From Liolophura sinensis (taxonomy: Eukaryota > Mollusca > Polyplacophora > Chitonida > Chitonidae), in assembly GCF_032854445.1 (NCBI RefSeq), contig NC_088299.1, forward strand, positions 4,751,001-4,815,000: a DNA stretch of 64,000 nucleotides, in the 5' to 3' direction. How positions within the stretch are numbered: the stretch's first letter is position 1; every line of letters begins with the position of its first letter. Position numbers and translations under genes: made by a program. This document shows, one piece after another, positions 19,681 to 31,794 of the stretch. The notes beneath the pieces are model-generated. The model was not told the origin of the DNA. It ran no database searches and was given only the letters and a program-made list of their open reading frames with translations.

Positions 19681-21250
19681 GGCGAATACCAGCCCTTACT
19701 AGTCTGGTTCGCCGACTCGTTCTGTCTTTTCAATATACAACATTATTATTTTCTAGCTGGTTTCATGGGCAGCAGCCTGCACGCCAAGCTTCAAAATATA
19801 GTAGGACTTCATAGCGGTGGAAGATAGGCCTTTGGAGTGAAAAAAACAAAAAACAATCTATTCATCTATAGATGCTGGATAATTTGTATTCACTCTTATT
19901 ATGCTTCTGTTTCTTTTTCAATTTTTTTTTTGGAAATTATTGCCCCGAAAATGGTCGGGGTGGTTCCGTCGCTCATGAGATATTGTGGTTGGGTTGGTTT
20001 GTCATAGTGTCTATACTTAGCTTTTACAATACGACATATGACTTTAAGTAGCAGATGAAGAACTGTGTTATTAATTGTGTAGAGAGCAACAGGAGATTTG
20101 AGATTGCATTTGGAAAAGCGAGAAATTTTGGGAAGCAAGGCTATGTTGGGAAAAGTTTGAAAGTTATTTTCGTATTTACATCTGTTTTTCATTTTGTTTA
20201 ATTTTGAATGTTATCATTTTCATATCAAAAACCATAATTTTCTGATTCCTGATTTCTACATGCATGTTCTCGTCTCAGCATGGCTGAAATATTGTCTATG
20301 TGGCCTGAAGACATTATCATTCATTCATTTATCCATGAATCATGGAATTTGCGTCTGATGCTCAGACGTCATTCCTCTGACGCTCATTTAAAGAGAAAGA
20401 CAGCACTTGGCTAATGTTTATATCCACTCAAAGACTACCGTTCAAAGTATCTTAAACCGGCATTAAATATTTAAAAAATTTTTTTTCTTCCCAGGAAAAG
20501 TTTAGTGAAACTTCGACTTGAAAGCTTCAGCACGTCTCCATGATCGAGAGCTCTCTAACATCGAAGATATTTTCCATATAATAGTCTAAGCAGTAGCCTA
20601 AGGCGGATAAAAGTTGACTCAGGTGATGTATGCCCAAGTGATAAATATATTTTTCTCGGAAACTCGATCTACTGGAAGAATATTTCTTCCACTGCTTCAA
20701 TTGTTGATACAGTAGGCCTCCTATATCATTTACAAGGAACTCAACTCACCGTGTTTAAATAGTCTGCAGGTGCACGGCCAGGATAGCCTGATTCAAGGCC
20801 TCCGGAGGGGTTGTGCAGGTGATTTTGACCGCAATTAAATGTTTATAAATTTACAAAAGGATTGTTGTGCAACTGGATTCAAGCTCAATTCTGAAACAAA
20901 AGGAAATAAATCTAAGGACCACTGAGCCTGATCTAGGCATTCGACTGTCGCTGGATAATATGCTTCAGTTTTGTAGCGGTGGCTGCTAAGACACGCAAGA
21001 CGAACGGTCTAGGTATCGCGGACGTCAGCGAAAGAATCTCGGCTTGAACACGGCGTTTCAATAATCTACTGTATTTTGTAAAAGAAAACCGAAAAAAAGC
21101 TCCCTTGTATTTGAGGAAGACGAAGGAGCAAAACTTAAATTTCTCTGTTGTAGGCCTAATGAATTCAGAGAAAATAAATATATCATAAGATTTAATCAGT
21201 TTTTAGCGTGGTCCGGTGAGGTGCCGTGTTCTCATTCCCATAAACCTTCC
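19681..21250. other. No recognisable gene
   Basis: The stretch holds short A/T runs and no motif, exon or repeat that I can name. A frame on the minus strand at 19899-20192 has no recognisable domain. Confidence 0.5.
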
Positions 21251-21261
21251 GCATCCCTAAT

Positions 21262-21502
21262 TTATTTATTTATTTGATTGGTGTTTTACGCTGTACTCAA
21301 GAATATTTCACTTATACGACGGCGGCCAGCATTATGGTGGGAGGAAACCGGGCAGAGGTTGCTGGCAGACTTTCCCCACGTACAACCAGAGAGGAAGCCA
21401 GCATGAGCTGGACTTGAACTCACAGCGACCGCATTGGTGAGAGGCTCCTGGGTCATTACGCTGCGCTACAGTGCTAAACAACTGAGACACGGAGGCCCCT
21501 CG
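21262..21502 (-). mobile_element. SINE A, full-length, with 11-bp target-site duplication
   Basis: A complete reversed copy from the (AAATA)n tail to the head, whose complement reads GGGGCCTCCGTGTCTCAG. The B-box-like GAGTTCAAGTCC is present on the minus strand. GCATCCCTAAT flanks both sides (21251-21261 and 21503-21513). The body lacks about 30 bp between GGGCAGAG and GTTGCTGG relative to other copies. Confidence 0.92.
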
Positions 21503-21823
21503 GCATCCCTAATGAATTTTGCGCTAACTCTGATATTTGTTATTTAGAAACTGTTGACTAACGCTAAAATGAACGACAAAAATGCATTTGGGGAGATGAA
21601 TGCGGTTTGGGCCGAGACGGTATGCTACTGTGTGACATAATTTGTGATACTGTCGTTGAAATCAAGTGATTTTATGTTTGTGGTGGTCCGTAAATAATAC
21701 AGACCTGCCTCACAACACGGCGAAATGGCCTTTCGGTTATTCGTAACAAAGTAGTTGCAAACGATCTCAAAATGATGTCATTTTCAGTGGTTCTGTGTTA
21801 TCATATGCTACTTCATGGAGTGA

Positions 21824-22073
21824 GGGACCACCGTGGCTCAGCTGGTTATGATCCAAGAGCCTCTCACCAATGCGGTCGCTGGGAGTTCAAGTCCAGCTCA
21901 TTCTGGCTTCCTTTCCGACCGCACTCGGGAAGTTCTGTAAGCAACCTGCGGATGATCGTGGATTTCCCTCGGGTAGTGCCCGGTTTCCTCCCACCATAAT
22001 GCTGGCTGCCGTCGTATAAGTGAAATATTCTTGAGTACGGCGTAAAACACCAATCAAATAAATAGTATATAAA
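21824..22073 (+). mobile_element. SINE A, full-length, with 11-bp target-site duplication
   Basis: Head CCGTGGCTCAGCTGGTTATG (A box), GGAGTTCAAGTCCAGCTC (B box), then the body and the CAATCAAATAAATA tail. TCATGGAGTGA flanks it at 21813-21823 and 22074-22084. This is the clearest evidence in the window that SINE A is tRNA-derived and LINE-mobilised. Confidence 0.93.
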
Positions 22074-22084
22074 TCATGGAGTGA

Positions 22085-23015
22085 ATGAGTAAAGGTTACG
22101 TCACAGCTTAGGTCGAACACTCTGATAGCAACATGTTTGATTGGACAAAATTCTCAATATGGCAGCCTCAACTGACACTAGTCATTTGTGCTGAATTGTC
22201 ATTTTGTTCTACATGTTATTCGGTCAAATCTCATTAAAATAATAAAGTATGAAGCTTTTTAGACAGTTTGAGTATCCTCTTTTCGACTGAAATATGTTTT
22301 AGCCAGGTGCTGTCTTGCCCTATAAGGTGGGCTCGAGCGACGACTATGGTGAGCTTAGATAGCATATATAAGAGCCACTAACAAAAAATACAATTGACTT
22401 GGAGGTACTAACGGTGGATTCGAGCAGAAAATAGTCGCAGGAAGGGAAACAAATGGAAAAGTTGGAGGTTGAAGGCTTTATTTCTTGAATTTCGAAGAAA
22501 CTGTGTGGTGCGGATCGAAAATCATTACATACCTACACTTTTAATACATTCGTAGGAGGCTGGTATGTGGTCTACAGTATATACGATTCGGATTGGATTC
22601 GAGGGCCTGTTGGCGTGGCTAAGTTGCTAAGGTGCTTGTCTTTCAATGGCTAATGAATGGATCCACCGCACCGAATATCCCATAGACATTCCATTCCCGG
22701 TAAAAAGCCATCGTGACATCATGCCGTCACAAAACAACTGAACATCTATAACCATTGTGTGGGACATCCGGTTGACCTACTTTCAACAATATTGATTGAG
22801 ATTGGTCAAATGCATGTTCTTGATTGACAGTTCGGAGAGGTCTATTCATGAGACATGATATGAATCCCATTCTCAGGAAGAGAATTTTCTAGTTTCCCCT
22901 TCTTCTTTTGTTTTCGATTCAGTCTTAGTTGTGTCGTCTTGCATGAAGTTCGCGGGACGACTTACACCGGACAGTACAGTTTTCTTCAGGCACTTATAAA
23001 ACTGATCGCCATCGT
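22085..23015. other. No recognisable gene; one tRNA-like stretch
   Basis: At about 22605-22680, GGCGTGGCTAAGTTGCTAAGG followed by CTTGTCTTTCAATGGCTAATG resembles a decayed tRNA-derived head (A-box-like). Nothing else is identifiable. Confidence 0.4.
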
Positions 23016-23135
23016 ATATTTATTCAGTTATTTCATTGGTGTTTTACACTCTACTCAAAAATATTTCACTTCGCCATCGCATAAGTGAAAAAGTTTTGAG
23101 TGTGGCGTTAAACGGCAATTAAGCAAACAAATGTC
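23016..23135. mobile_element. Two SINE A tails, tail-to-tail
   Basis: A reversed tail (TTTCATTGGTGTTTTACAC ... ATATTTCACTT) is followed at once by a forward tail (GCATAAGTGAAAAAGTTTTG ... GGCGTTAAACGGCAATTAA). The result is an imperfect fold-back, like that at 1838-2125. Confidence 0.7.
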
Positions 23136-23768
23136 ATTCCTTAAAAAGCAGACTAAGTGTGTCCTCAAACTACACTCGTTGAAATCTGCACTAAGAGGAG
23201 TATGGAAACGTAGTAGAAAGAGGAAGGCAAAAACAAAAAGATAGACAAAACATTCATACAAAGGGAATGGCTATTATCGGTAATTCACCGGAACAATAAA
23301 TAAAATTACTATCGTGACGAACGATTTATAGAATGTGTGATGCTTGTCAAGGTTATGATAGTGTCAAATCGTATAGAGCCTGGAGGTGTAGTGTATTGTA
23401 AATGGACAAACGAATGTAATTCGGTGTATTTTAGGGGGTAAAGTCTTTTTTTGCTGCCAGCCTGCCGTTTTTGGTGTACAGGTGCATGCTTGGTATCAAA
23501 ATGATGGAAATTGTCTACGCTTTGGGCAGGTATGAGTTTTAATGATGAAAGTTTGAAATTCTGGGCGAGAGGACAGAAGGAGACAGGTAGTGATGAGGCT
23601 GCGAGTGACATCCCCTCCCAGCTGCCGGCATAGAAAGGTCCAGATTTTGACGATCAACCTATGTCAAGACTTTTATGGCTTATTTCTCACAGACTGGGCC
23701 AGGTATGCGCCAAAAGGTTTATTGGCCACGGAATGTTTGGGGCTGAGCTACAGCGCTAAAATTAAGTA

Positions 23769-24080
23769 ATCCTAAGAGTAAAATTAAGTTCATTTTGAAC
23801 AAAGCAGTATATTTAGGAAGGTGTTAAAGAGTTATTTTATTAATAATCGTAATTAATACATGTATACGAGTCAAGTCAAGGTAAACAATTCAGGGGAGAC
23901 CAGTCGCATCAGTTCATATCACATCACACCACATCCTGTCCAACTATTGCTGCTCAGCGCGAGATGTACCCTTGGTACATGAGAATAAAGAAAGTAAACT
24001 TTATCCACGTGTTGATGTGCGTCGGTTATCTGTCTGGTGTCACTCCCGCGTGGGAGGCATAACAGTGAAAGGACGAGTAT
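23769..24080 (+). mobile_element. 5' LTR of BEL/Pao element
   Basis: Alignable by eye with 29630-29940: shared blocks include GAGTTATTTTATTAATAATCG, TTCATATCACATCACACCAC, GAGATGTACCCTTGG, AATAAAGAAAGT and GATGTGCGTCGGTTAT. The copies differ by many substitutions and small indels. Outer edges are uncertain because similarity fades before a TG...CA terminus can be fixed. The polyadenylation-type AATAAA is inside. Confidence 0.8.
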
Positions 24081-26470
24081 CAGCCCTACTATCAGCTATC
24101 AGACAAGAAGATGCATGGGAACAACTATCAGAGACAAACAGATAACAGGAATACGTCTACAGCCCAGGTTACTGACACGGGGTCAGGTCTACGTCTTCTA
24201 AGGTAAAGGAATTGGGCAAAACAGATTAAAGAACTGTTGATGAACAATGAACCTTTGATCTCCGGACCAATATCCTCAGTGTTGTTTACGTATCAACATA
24301 GACATGTTTTCTACACATGCTGCTGACGAGCCCCCTTATAAACATAACACAGACATCAAACGTGTTCGTTCTCATACCAAAAAGGGGGCAGAGGTATACG
24401 AAACAAATCGGAAGAAATATTGACATCATAGACACCGTGTGGAAAAGTGTAGAGTCACATCCGAAAGTATCTCTCGAGGCAAGTTACAACAAATCTTTCT
24501 GATCTTCATCGGGCGAGCACTGAATTAGAACAGCGGTATAAATATTGCATGGAAGTGTCCCATGAATATGTGGGCTTTTGGTCACGAACCAACACCACAG
24601 TGAGTCTTAAAGATCTCGATGCACACAATTCCATATCACAGGCCCGGGAACTGTGATATAGCAGCTCAAAAATTAAATCAAGATCACAGAAAAGTAGTAA
24701 CACGTCAAATCCAAGTTTCGTTTTGGCGCGTATTAAAGCGTATGCCGAAGCGGCGGAAATGAACGCAGAGTATGCAGACAGAGAGGTTGTCATTAAGAAG
24801 AAACAGGACGCTATTACCGAAAAGCAGCAACTAATCGCCTCACAAATCGCCCGCTTACAAGCAGAGTTCGCCGCGGATCTAGAGTGTTTACATACGCACG
24901 GCCAGGCTGCACAAACAGTCACTGAAGCGGACAAATTAGCATCTCTTGGAAATGGTAACAGCCACAACGAACGATCACATATTTCACCACGTGAAAACCC
25001 TATAGAGCATACACTGCGCTACGTCGAAGAACACAGTAGTTAGGGGCATTCAGTGGACGCATTTCAGAACATTCGAACAAACATGCCCGTTGATGTTAAA
25101 ACCCACACAGAATTTAGCAGTCCACAATTACCCTATCATGAATATAGACAGGCAGTGTCCAGGTCGTAACACCACGACTACACCAAGTTTGTTGTCAGTC
25201 AGGACATACTGGGATATTCTGTTTACCAGGGAATAGTCAGTGCCTTAAATCCAGATGCCGATTCATTCAGACCGCCTAACTACCAAACCACATACTCGCC
25301 GAATTCATAGACAACGTCCCGACAGCTGATCAGAGACCCCGCGTGCTGACAACAGTGTTGCCCTGATCCATGAGCTGACCAACTTTCTGCTGAAAAAAGA
25401 ACTGTTATTACCTAGACAGAATAACTTTAACGGTCAACACGAGAATTATAACAGTTGGAAATCAAGTTTTCTCAGCGTAGTTACAGAGATAAGTGTTTCT
25501 TCAACAGAACAAGTTGACCTCCTGGTACGATGGCTAGGACCCCAGTCCGTCAAAAGCGCACTTAGCCTAAAGGCCGCAAATAGCAACGATGCATCTAGAG
25601 CGTTACGTCTGATATGGAGCGCCTCGACCAGTGGTACTGTGCACCGGAAATGGTAGAGTACGCACTAAAGGCGAAATTAGACCGTTTTCCAAAGTTCACC
25701 AATAAAGGTGATATACTGTGATATGAACTTGCTGACATTTTAACAGAGATAGAGTCCCTGAAAGAGAACAATACTTGCCGTACGCTGTTGGCCTACTTCG
25801 GCTCATCATCAGGAGTTCTACCAAATGTCCGTAAGCTCACCTACAGACTCCAGGAAAAATGGACGTCTCGAGCCTCAGATTATAAGACAAGGTACATCAT
25901 TCCAGTTTCCGTCAGTCTCCTTGTGTTATTTATCAGAGAAATGAGCGTCGCAAGGAACGATCCGAGCTTTGCGTACGATGTGCGGACCGACGCAAAAAGG
26001 GCAAAACTTACCGAAACTTGGAAACGCCAAGGTAATCACTGCCAAGAAAACGGCCATCGCCCAACAACAAAGACGAAAATGTGCCCGTTACACAAAACGA
26101 AGCATTCGTTAAACGACTGTCGTGGAAAGCATTCAGGAGAGAAAAGAAATTCTTAAAGAACACAGACTGTGCTTTAGATGTTGTGCCTCTACGAAATATA
26201 CGGCTAAGATGTACAAAACCCCCATTGCTTGTAAAGAGTGTAACAGGACACAGCACACTTCAACATTACACGTCAATAAATTGGACAAAGCTTAGGAAAG
26301 TCTGTCAGAGAATGACGGGGAGACAGGAACTCAGCAAGTTACATCTAAATGTTCCCAGATTTGCCCGAACCAATTCACGGGAAAATTGTGCAGTAAAACG
26401 ATCCTCGTCGACGTTCACCGTAAAGGTTTTCCAAAGAACTGTAAACGCACGTACGCCATATAAGACAGAA
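24081..26470 (+). pseudogene. BEL/Pao gag region, broken
   Basis: It encodes the capsid-like part of an LTR retrotransposon. A charged, coiled-coil-like stretch at 24723-24960 (repeated E, K, Q and A) fits a BEL gag N-terminus. At about 25420-25640 there is a gag core (DUF1759-like) with a YNSWKSSFLS motif. At about 26165-26275 a cysteine/histidine knuckle of the BEL type (CFRCC ... CKTPIACKEC ... H) is readable. Frames change and stops occur between these blocks, so no intact protein remains. An old genomic copy, annotated only as such. Confidence 0.8.
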
Positions 26471-27357
26471 TAATACATATTTTCTACCCAACAGCAATCC
26501 GATCAAGAAAGAACACTTCTTTGAATTCATGTGAAAAATTCTTGATGCTGGATATGCCGAACTAGCACCGCCGTTAAAACCAGACGATGAATGATAGTAC
26601 CTCCCATTGTTTAGTATATATCAAAAAACGGATCAGACACGCGGGTTTTTTGACTCCTCTTCGCGACATGAGGGCGTCTCTCTGAAATGACGTGCTGCTA
26701 AACTGGACCGGATTTGAAAAACAGCCTCCTGGGGATTACGCGACGCTTTCAGAGAGAACCAATTGCCAGTTTGTTTTAATGTTTTCTCGTTCGTGAAGAC
26801 CACCGAAATTTTCTAAAGTTTTTGTGGTACAGGACTTTCAGAACGAGCTAGTAGAATATCGCATGAAAGTACACGTGTTTGGCAACAGTCCTCCCCGGCG
26901 GTAGCCACTTATGGCCTGCGCAAGATCGCGCAAAAAGGAGGTAGCGATCAAGATGTCACAGACTTTCTGAACATAGACTTCTACGTAGATGACGATCTTT
27001 CGTCCCTTTCTACTGCTAGTGAAGCTGTTGACTTACTAAAGCGTACACAGAGTGCACTTTCAACGAGTGGAAATGTTCATCTCCACAAGATCGTGTCCAG
27101 TAGCCAACAAGTCGTGGATGCTTTCCACTCCGTGGATCACGCGAAGGATTTGAAAGACCTAGATATAGGGATTGACGCTATTCCTCTTCCAGTCTTGGAC
27201 TGGCCTGGGATGTGAAAGCACTCAATAACTTTCTAAATCTCATCAGATCAGAAGCCGTTTACACAGCGTGGAGTTCTGTTGACGATCAGCAGTTTGATCC
27301 GCATGGTTTTTTTTTGCGCCGATTGTGATTCGAAGGAAAATGCTTCTGCGGGAACTA
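26471..27357 (+). pseudogene. BEL/Pao reverse transcriptase region, broken
   Basis: Fragments of the polymerase can be read in several frames. They include an RT N-terminal block with SLND (about 26675) and an FG-containing block at 26830-26890. The catalytic YVDD is at about 26975-26990, followed by the VDLLKRTQ helix typical of BEL/Pao. Stops and frameshifts are frequent. Protease sequence is not clearly visible between the knuckle and RT. Confidence 0.82.
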
Positions 27358-27542
27358 ATTTATTTATTTATATGATTGGTGGTTTACGCCGTACTCAAGA
27401 ATATTTCACTTATACGACGGCGATCAGCATTATGGTGGGAGGGAACCGGGCAGAGCCGGAGGAAACCCACGACCATCCGCAGGTTGCTGTCAGACCTTCC
27501 CACATACGGCCGGAGAGGAAGCCAGCATGAGCTGGACTTGAA
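27358..27542 (-). mobile_element. SINE A inserted in the BEL/Pao element
   Basis: Reversed tail TTTATTTATTTATATGATTG through GGAAGCCAGCATGAGCTGG, ending at CTTGAACTC; the extreme head is missing. It separates the RT and RNase H regions, so it postdates the retrotransposon. No target-site duplication is evident. Confidence 0.85.
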
Positions 27543-28440
27543 CTCTGGAATGGAGCTGGGAGGAATGGAAGACTTCTGTCCAGACAGCGCAGCAGTTCAG
27601 CATTCCCCGAACATACGCCAAGTCAGCTGATTCCAATCCAGATATCTCAGACGCATCATAAAAGACCATTGCGGCTATGGCCTACATGAAGTCGAGGGAT
27701 GAATTTGGCACTCACCGTGTCAGTTCTCTTTTTGGGAAGGCTAAACAAGCGCCTTCCCGTGGTCATACTATTCTGCGACTGGAGCCATGTGCCACAGTCT
27801 CGGCTGTGGAAATCGGAGAGACGATTGTCGAACATTTGAATGTCGATCCCTGCGCCATTCACTGTTATACTGACGGTAAATTTGGGTTACTTACGCAATG
27901 AGACCAGGAGATTCCATGTCTATGTCAGCAACTGATTAGAGCAAATGATTTTCAAGACCAACCCAGTTGGGCTACAGGAAACAACCCAGCAGATAGCGGT
28001 ACACGAGAACTACCCTCTACTGATACTGCCCAGTGTTGTTGGCTTCACGGTCCACCACAGATAACTTTCCACTTTACAACCCAGAATGAAGACAGGGAAG
28101 TCCGACAAGTGAAAGTCAGTAAAACACGCCTCTCAACGACATCATAAGATACAAACCACTTCCAAAGGGTTTCTTTGCGGAAAAAGCTTGTTAAAGCCTT
28201 AGCAGCCTCAAACACATTGCTGCTACCTTTCACATCGGAAACGAATGCAAAGGTGGCACACCTGTCCAGAAGCGAGGAACGTGAACCTCTCATCGGGCAC
28301 AGGAACGATGATTCTTAATCTTGTACAAGCAGACGTGTACGAAACCAAACTACGTTGTATCACCGAAAGGAGGGCCTTTCCAAAACAGAGCGAATTTCTT
28401 CAGTCAATCACATCTTGGACGACGATGGACTTCTTCGCGT
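27543..28440 (+). pseudogene. BEL/Pao RNase H and linker, broken
   Basis: 27677-27900 reads as a BEL RNase H: a GKAKQAP block, an LRLEPCA block and a terminal YTDGKFG holding the acidic residue. 27900-28440 has short fragments of the following linker with stops and frame changes. Confidence 0.75.
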
Positions 28441-29576
28441 AGGGGTCGCCTAAACCGATCTACCTTTGATTATCAGGGAAAAAACCCAATCATTATCCCT
28501 GGTGAGCACTACATTGCCGTTCTGTTGATTCGTCATCATCCCGAGACTACACGGCCTCAAGGCCGTCATCTTACCGAGGGTGCCGTGCGTGCGGCTGGAC
28601 TGTGGATGCCCGGTTGTAAGAACCGAATACTAAGAGCAGATATTGGCCGACCTCCCCCCACAGCGACTTTCGCCTGCGCCAGCTTTCACGTATTTCGTAG
28701 TGGACACTTTCGAACATTGGACAATCGTCACTCGCAGAACACGAGGTGGAGCCGCTAGAAGTAAAGTAGCTGGTCAATACTATTCTCGTGTCTCGTTCAC
28801 ATCGAAGTCGTGGAGGACATGAGTACGTCGGCGTTCATAATTGCAAAGCGTGGATTTGTCGGCATTCGAGGACGAGTTAAACAGTTCTACTCCGATTGAG
28901 GAACCAACTTCGTCGGTGCCACAAAGGACAATCAACGTGGAGGAAGGCCCAGTTCGGGATTTCTTGGACAGTTCCAGCGTTGAATGGGTATTTAATCCAC
29001 CACATTCGTCCCATTCTGGCGGAAGTTGGGAGCGAATGATCCGAACTACGAGGAGGATACTGAACTCTATGCTGACTGATGTTATTGCCAGAAACCTTAC
29101 ACACGATGTGCTCGTCACATTTCTCAGTGCATCCAGAATCACCAATCATCCTCAGCCCGAGCATGCTCCTAACACAGAAATCATATTTACCAGTGGAACC
29201 CCTTACAGACTACGACATGAAGAACATGTACAGTAAGCAATGGATACGTGTACAGCTGTTGGGCAGGATATTTTGGAAATGCTGGAGGTGCGTATATCTT
29301 CATCTTCTGCAAACCAGGAGTAAATGGAAGGGAGCCCAACGTAACTTCGTGACCGGTGACGTTGTCCTACTCAAGGACAAGGACGTCCATCGCAATGACT
29401 GGCCATTTGGAATTGTCGTGGATGCCATTTCGGGATCCGATGGAAGTGTGCGCAAGGTTGTCGTCCGTGTGTATCGAGAAGGAGCGAGAGTTACTTACAG
29501 ACGCCTTATTCCGAGCTGGTGCTTCTGTTTGAACTGTGACACTTTACAACAACAACATCAAACTGGGGCTTTACTG
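28441..29576 (+). pseudogene. BEL/Pao integrase and C-terminal domain, broken
   Basis: An integrase zinc-binding block (IRHHPE ... QGRH ... RAAGLW) lies at about 28510-28620. The core follows with the W-x-FNPPHSSHSGG and WERMIR motif at 28985-29040, diagnostic for BEL/Pao. The DUF5641-like C-terminus (GDVVLLKDKD, WPFG, SDGSVRKV) is at 29355-29470 and ends just before the 3' LTR. Pieces sit in different frames, and the region between zinc finger and core is damaged. Confidence 0.85.
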
Positions 29577-29629
29577 TAAATCATTGATAAGGTGTTTTCA
29601 GCTTGTTTTAGTGTTCAACATAAAAAATG

Positions 29630-29940
29630 AAATAATCATAACAGTAAAATTAAATTCCTTTCGAACAAAAATAGTATATCTAGGTATGTGTTAACGAGTT
29701 ATTTTATTCATAATCGTAATTAATACATGTATACGGGTCAAGTCAAGTAAAGGTAAACCATTCCGTGGAGACAACTCCCACAAGTTCATATCACATCACA
29801 CCACATCCTGTGCAACCATTATGGCTCATCCCGAGATGTACCCTTGGAATAAAGAAAGTGAACTTTCTCCTCGTGTTAATGTGCGTCGGTTATTTGTCTG
29901 CTGTCACTCCCGAGTGGGAGGCAGAACAGGATGAGTATGT
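29630..29940 (+). mobile_element. 3' LTR of BEL/Pao element
   Basis: Homologous to 23769-24080. The true left edge may lie nearer 29576, where TGT follows a GGGG-containing tract, but the 5' LTR does not support the extra bases clearly. An open frame inside (29765-29971) is LTR sequence, not a gene. Confidence 0.8.
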
Positions 29941-29989
29941 CGCAGGAAATTGCTTTACCTTCCAGCGCTAAGCCGCTGTCGATTCAGTA

Positions 29990-30068
29990 AGTGCTGGATA
30001 TGATTGAGTGAGTTCTTAGTGTTTATAGTTGTACTTTTTTTCAGTCATATGACGAGTGCTGGATATGA
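29990..30068 (-). mobile_element. Minimal SINE B tail between 14-bp direct repeats
   Basis: AGTGCTGGATATGA occurs at 29990-30003 and 30055-30068. The 51 bp between are the terminal SINE B tail only (TTGAGTGAGTTCTTAGTG ... CAGTCATATGACG). This reads as a retroposition event that copied only the last ~50 bases of the RNA. Confidence 0.85.
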
Positions 30069-30484
30069 CTACGCGGTCTCGTGCAATGGTCCGGGATTGA
30101 TATAATTCATAATTTAGAGAATCTTGGATGGAACTACATGCGGTATCTAAAAAAAGCTACAGTTACGTAACATTCATAGTGGTGCTCAGTTTGATGGTGT
30201 ATAAATTACTAATCCGTACAAAACTAAGCGCTCCATTTTGTGTGTGTAGATCTATACATAATATATAATTTGTTGAGCAAAAATCCTCTCCGTATCTAGA
30301 CGCGCAGATTAATCAATATATTGCCATCATTTATTAATAAGACTGTTTCCAATAAGTACCATGGCTTAAACACACACACGTCCTTACAAAAATGAGAAGG
30401 CAGAATTATGTAAAGTTGATTATATATATGACATTTTAAGCATTTACAACTTAGCACAAGTTCATTTCTCTATTTGCTCTTAAA

Positions 30485-30700
30485 ATGGGGGAACTTTCTG
30501 GGAATACTTGTTGCAGGGCGAGTCCCTCGGACTAGGTGCTGCCGCCGCTGAAGCATCATGCCTAAGACACCAGACATGACACCCCACCCAGTCACATTAT
30601 ACTGACACCAGGCCAAACAGTCATGTTTCCTGGATCTAACCCCGAGCGAGGCAGCAGGAACGACCATTTTAAAAGCATTTGAGGTGAAGTGGAGTAATAT
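30485..30700 (-). repeat. Dispersed repeat E, copy 1
   Basis: On the minus strand: GGAAACATGACTGTTTGGCC, TGGTGTCAGTATAATGTGAC, GGTGTCATGTCTGGTGTC and GCGGCGGCAGCACC. It matches 33296-33480 and, in part, 38205-38270. Class unknown; no coding capacity seen. Confidence 0.7.
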
Positions 30701-30810
30701 GGACCACTTAAGCTTAAGGCCAGTTTTGTCCACTAAACCAGGTCAAGCTGAGTAGAATTTATCCCTATATGTACCTTGGGGCTTTAGGTATCTGTGCCGT
30801 ATCTGAGGTT

Positions 30811-30965
30811 ACGTGGGAAGGTCTGTCACCAGCCTGCGGATGGTCGTGGGTTTCCCTCGGGCTCTGCCCGGGTTCCACCCACCATAATGCTGGCCGCCGT
30901 CGTATGTGAAATATTCTTGACCACGGCGTTAAACACCAATCAAATAAATAAATAAATAAATAAAT
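30811..30965 (+). mobile_element. SINE A, head-truncated
   Basis: From GTGGGAAGGTCTGTCACCAG through TTTCCCTCGGGCTCTGCCCG to CAATCAAATAAATAAATAAA. It preserves the two GGTTTCC-like words 21 bp apart discussed for the 15.85-kb minisatellite. Confidence 0.85.
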
Positions 30966-31169
30966 GTGATGTCAATGAAACTTTATGTAAGACGACATGA
31001 AAATTTTGCCAAGGGTGTCCATATTCTTCACAGATTTGGGTAATATGAACGCCCTGAGTCCATATTACCCCAAATGAAATAGCGCTGTAATAATTACTTA
31101 AATGGAACACCTTTTAATGCAGGAAAATTTTAAAACACAGAAAATAAGACTTAGATCAGGTGATGTGCC

Positions 31170-31250
31170 GTGACCAAACAGTTCCAAGAAGTGTGGGAAA
31201 AAGTGCTGAATTTCGGATGTGAAGATCCAAGTTCAAATCCTGGTAAAGAC
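31170..31250 (+). mobile_element. Decayed tRNA-derived SINE head (unclassified)
   Basis: GATCCAAGTTCAAATCCTGG at about 31226-31245 resembles a B box. The preceding CCGTGACCAAACAGTTCC could be a damaged A-box region. It differs from both main SINE families. Confidence 0.4.
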
Positions 31251-31794
31251 TTACATACAGAATAAAATCCCTTAAACCACTATTTGCCTATATCTAAAGA
31301 TACTTTATTTCTCCATACGTACATTAGGATTTAGAAAACAACTACCTGCATGGAAATGTCATTTCATAAATGGCTGAAATAAATAATGAGAATAAGGCGT
31401 ATGACAAGGTGGATAATATGGCCATACTTTGGTAACGGTGGCCATATTCCCACAGGTGCATACACTTAATTCGTATGGCCATGACGAATACCACCACCAT
31501 AACCATTACTCTGCGCAGTTATGGCGGGAAATTGTTGCCTGTACTATAACCTAACACAGTATTACTGATTAAGATAAATGTACTCAGAGTTCACAGGCCT
31601 TGTAGAATGCTGCTAACATCTTCAGCAAATGGTGGTCATTTCTTGTTCAAACTGGTATATATATCTTAGCTTTCTTGTCATATGAGCAGGAGTGTGTGCG
31701 TTGGTGTCGTCTATTACTACATCATAGCAATACAGAAGGCAGCACTGACAAGCATCTTTTCAGGCTGAAATATCCAGGGTGTCCATATTACCCG

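Noticed and set aside
21831-21905. Possible functional tRNA gene
   Set aside because: This is the SINE A head, with the SINE body and target-site duplication around it.
24506-24967. 153-codon minus-strand frame with cysteine- and serine-rich composition
   Set aside because: It is antisense to the coiled-coil gag region, which explains the plus strand better.
29765-29971. 68-codon frame with a hydrophobic segment
   Set aside because: It lies in the 3' LTR of the BEL/Pao element.
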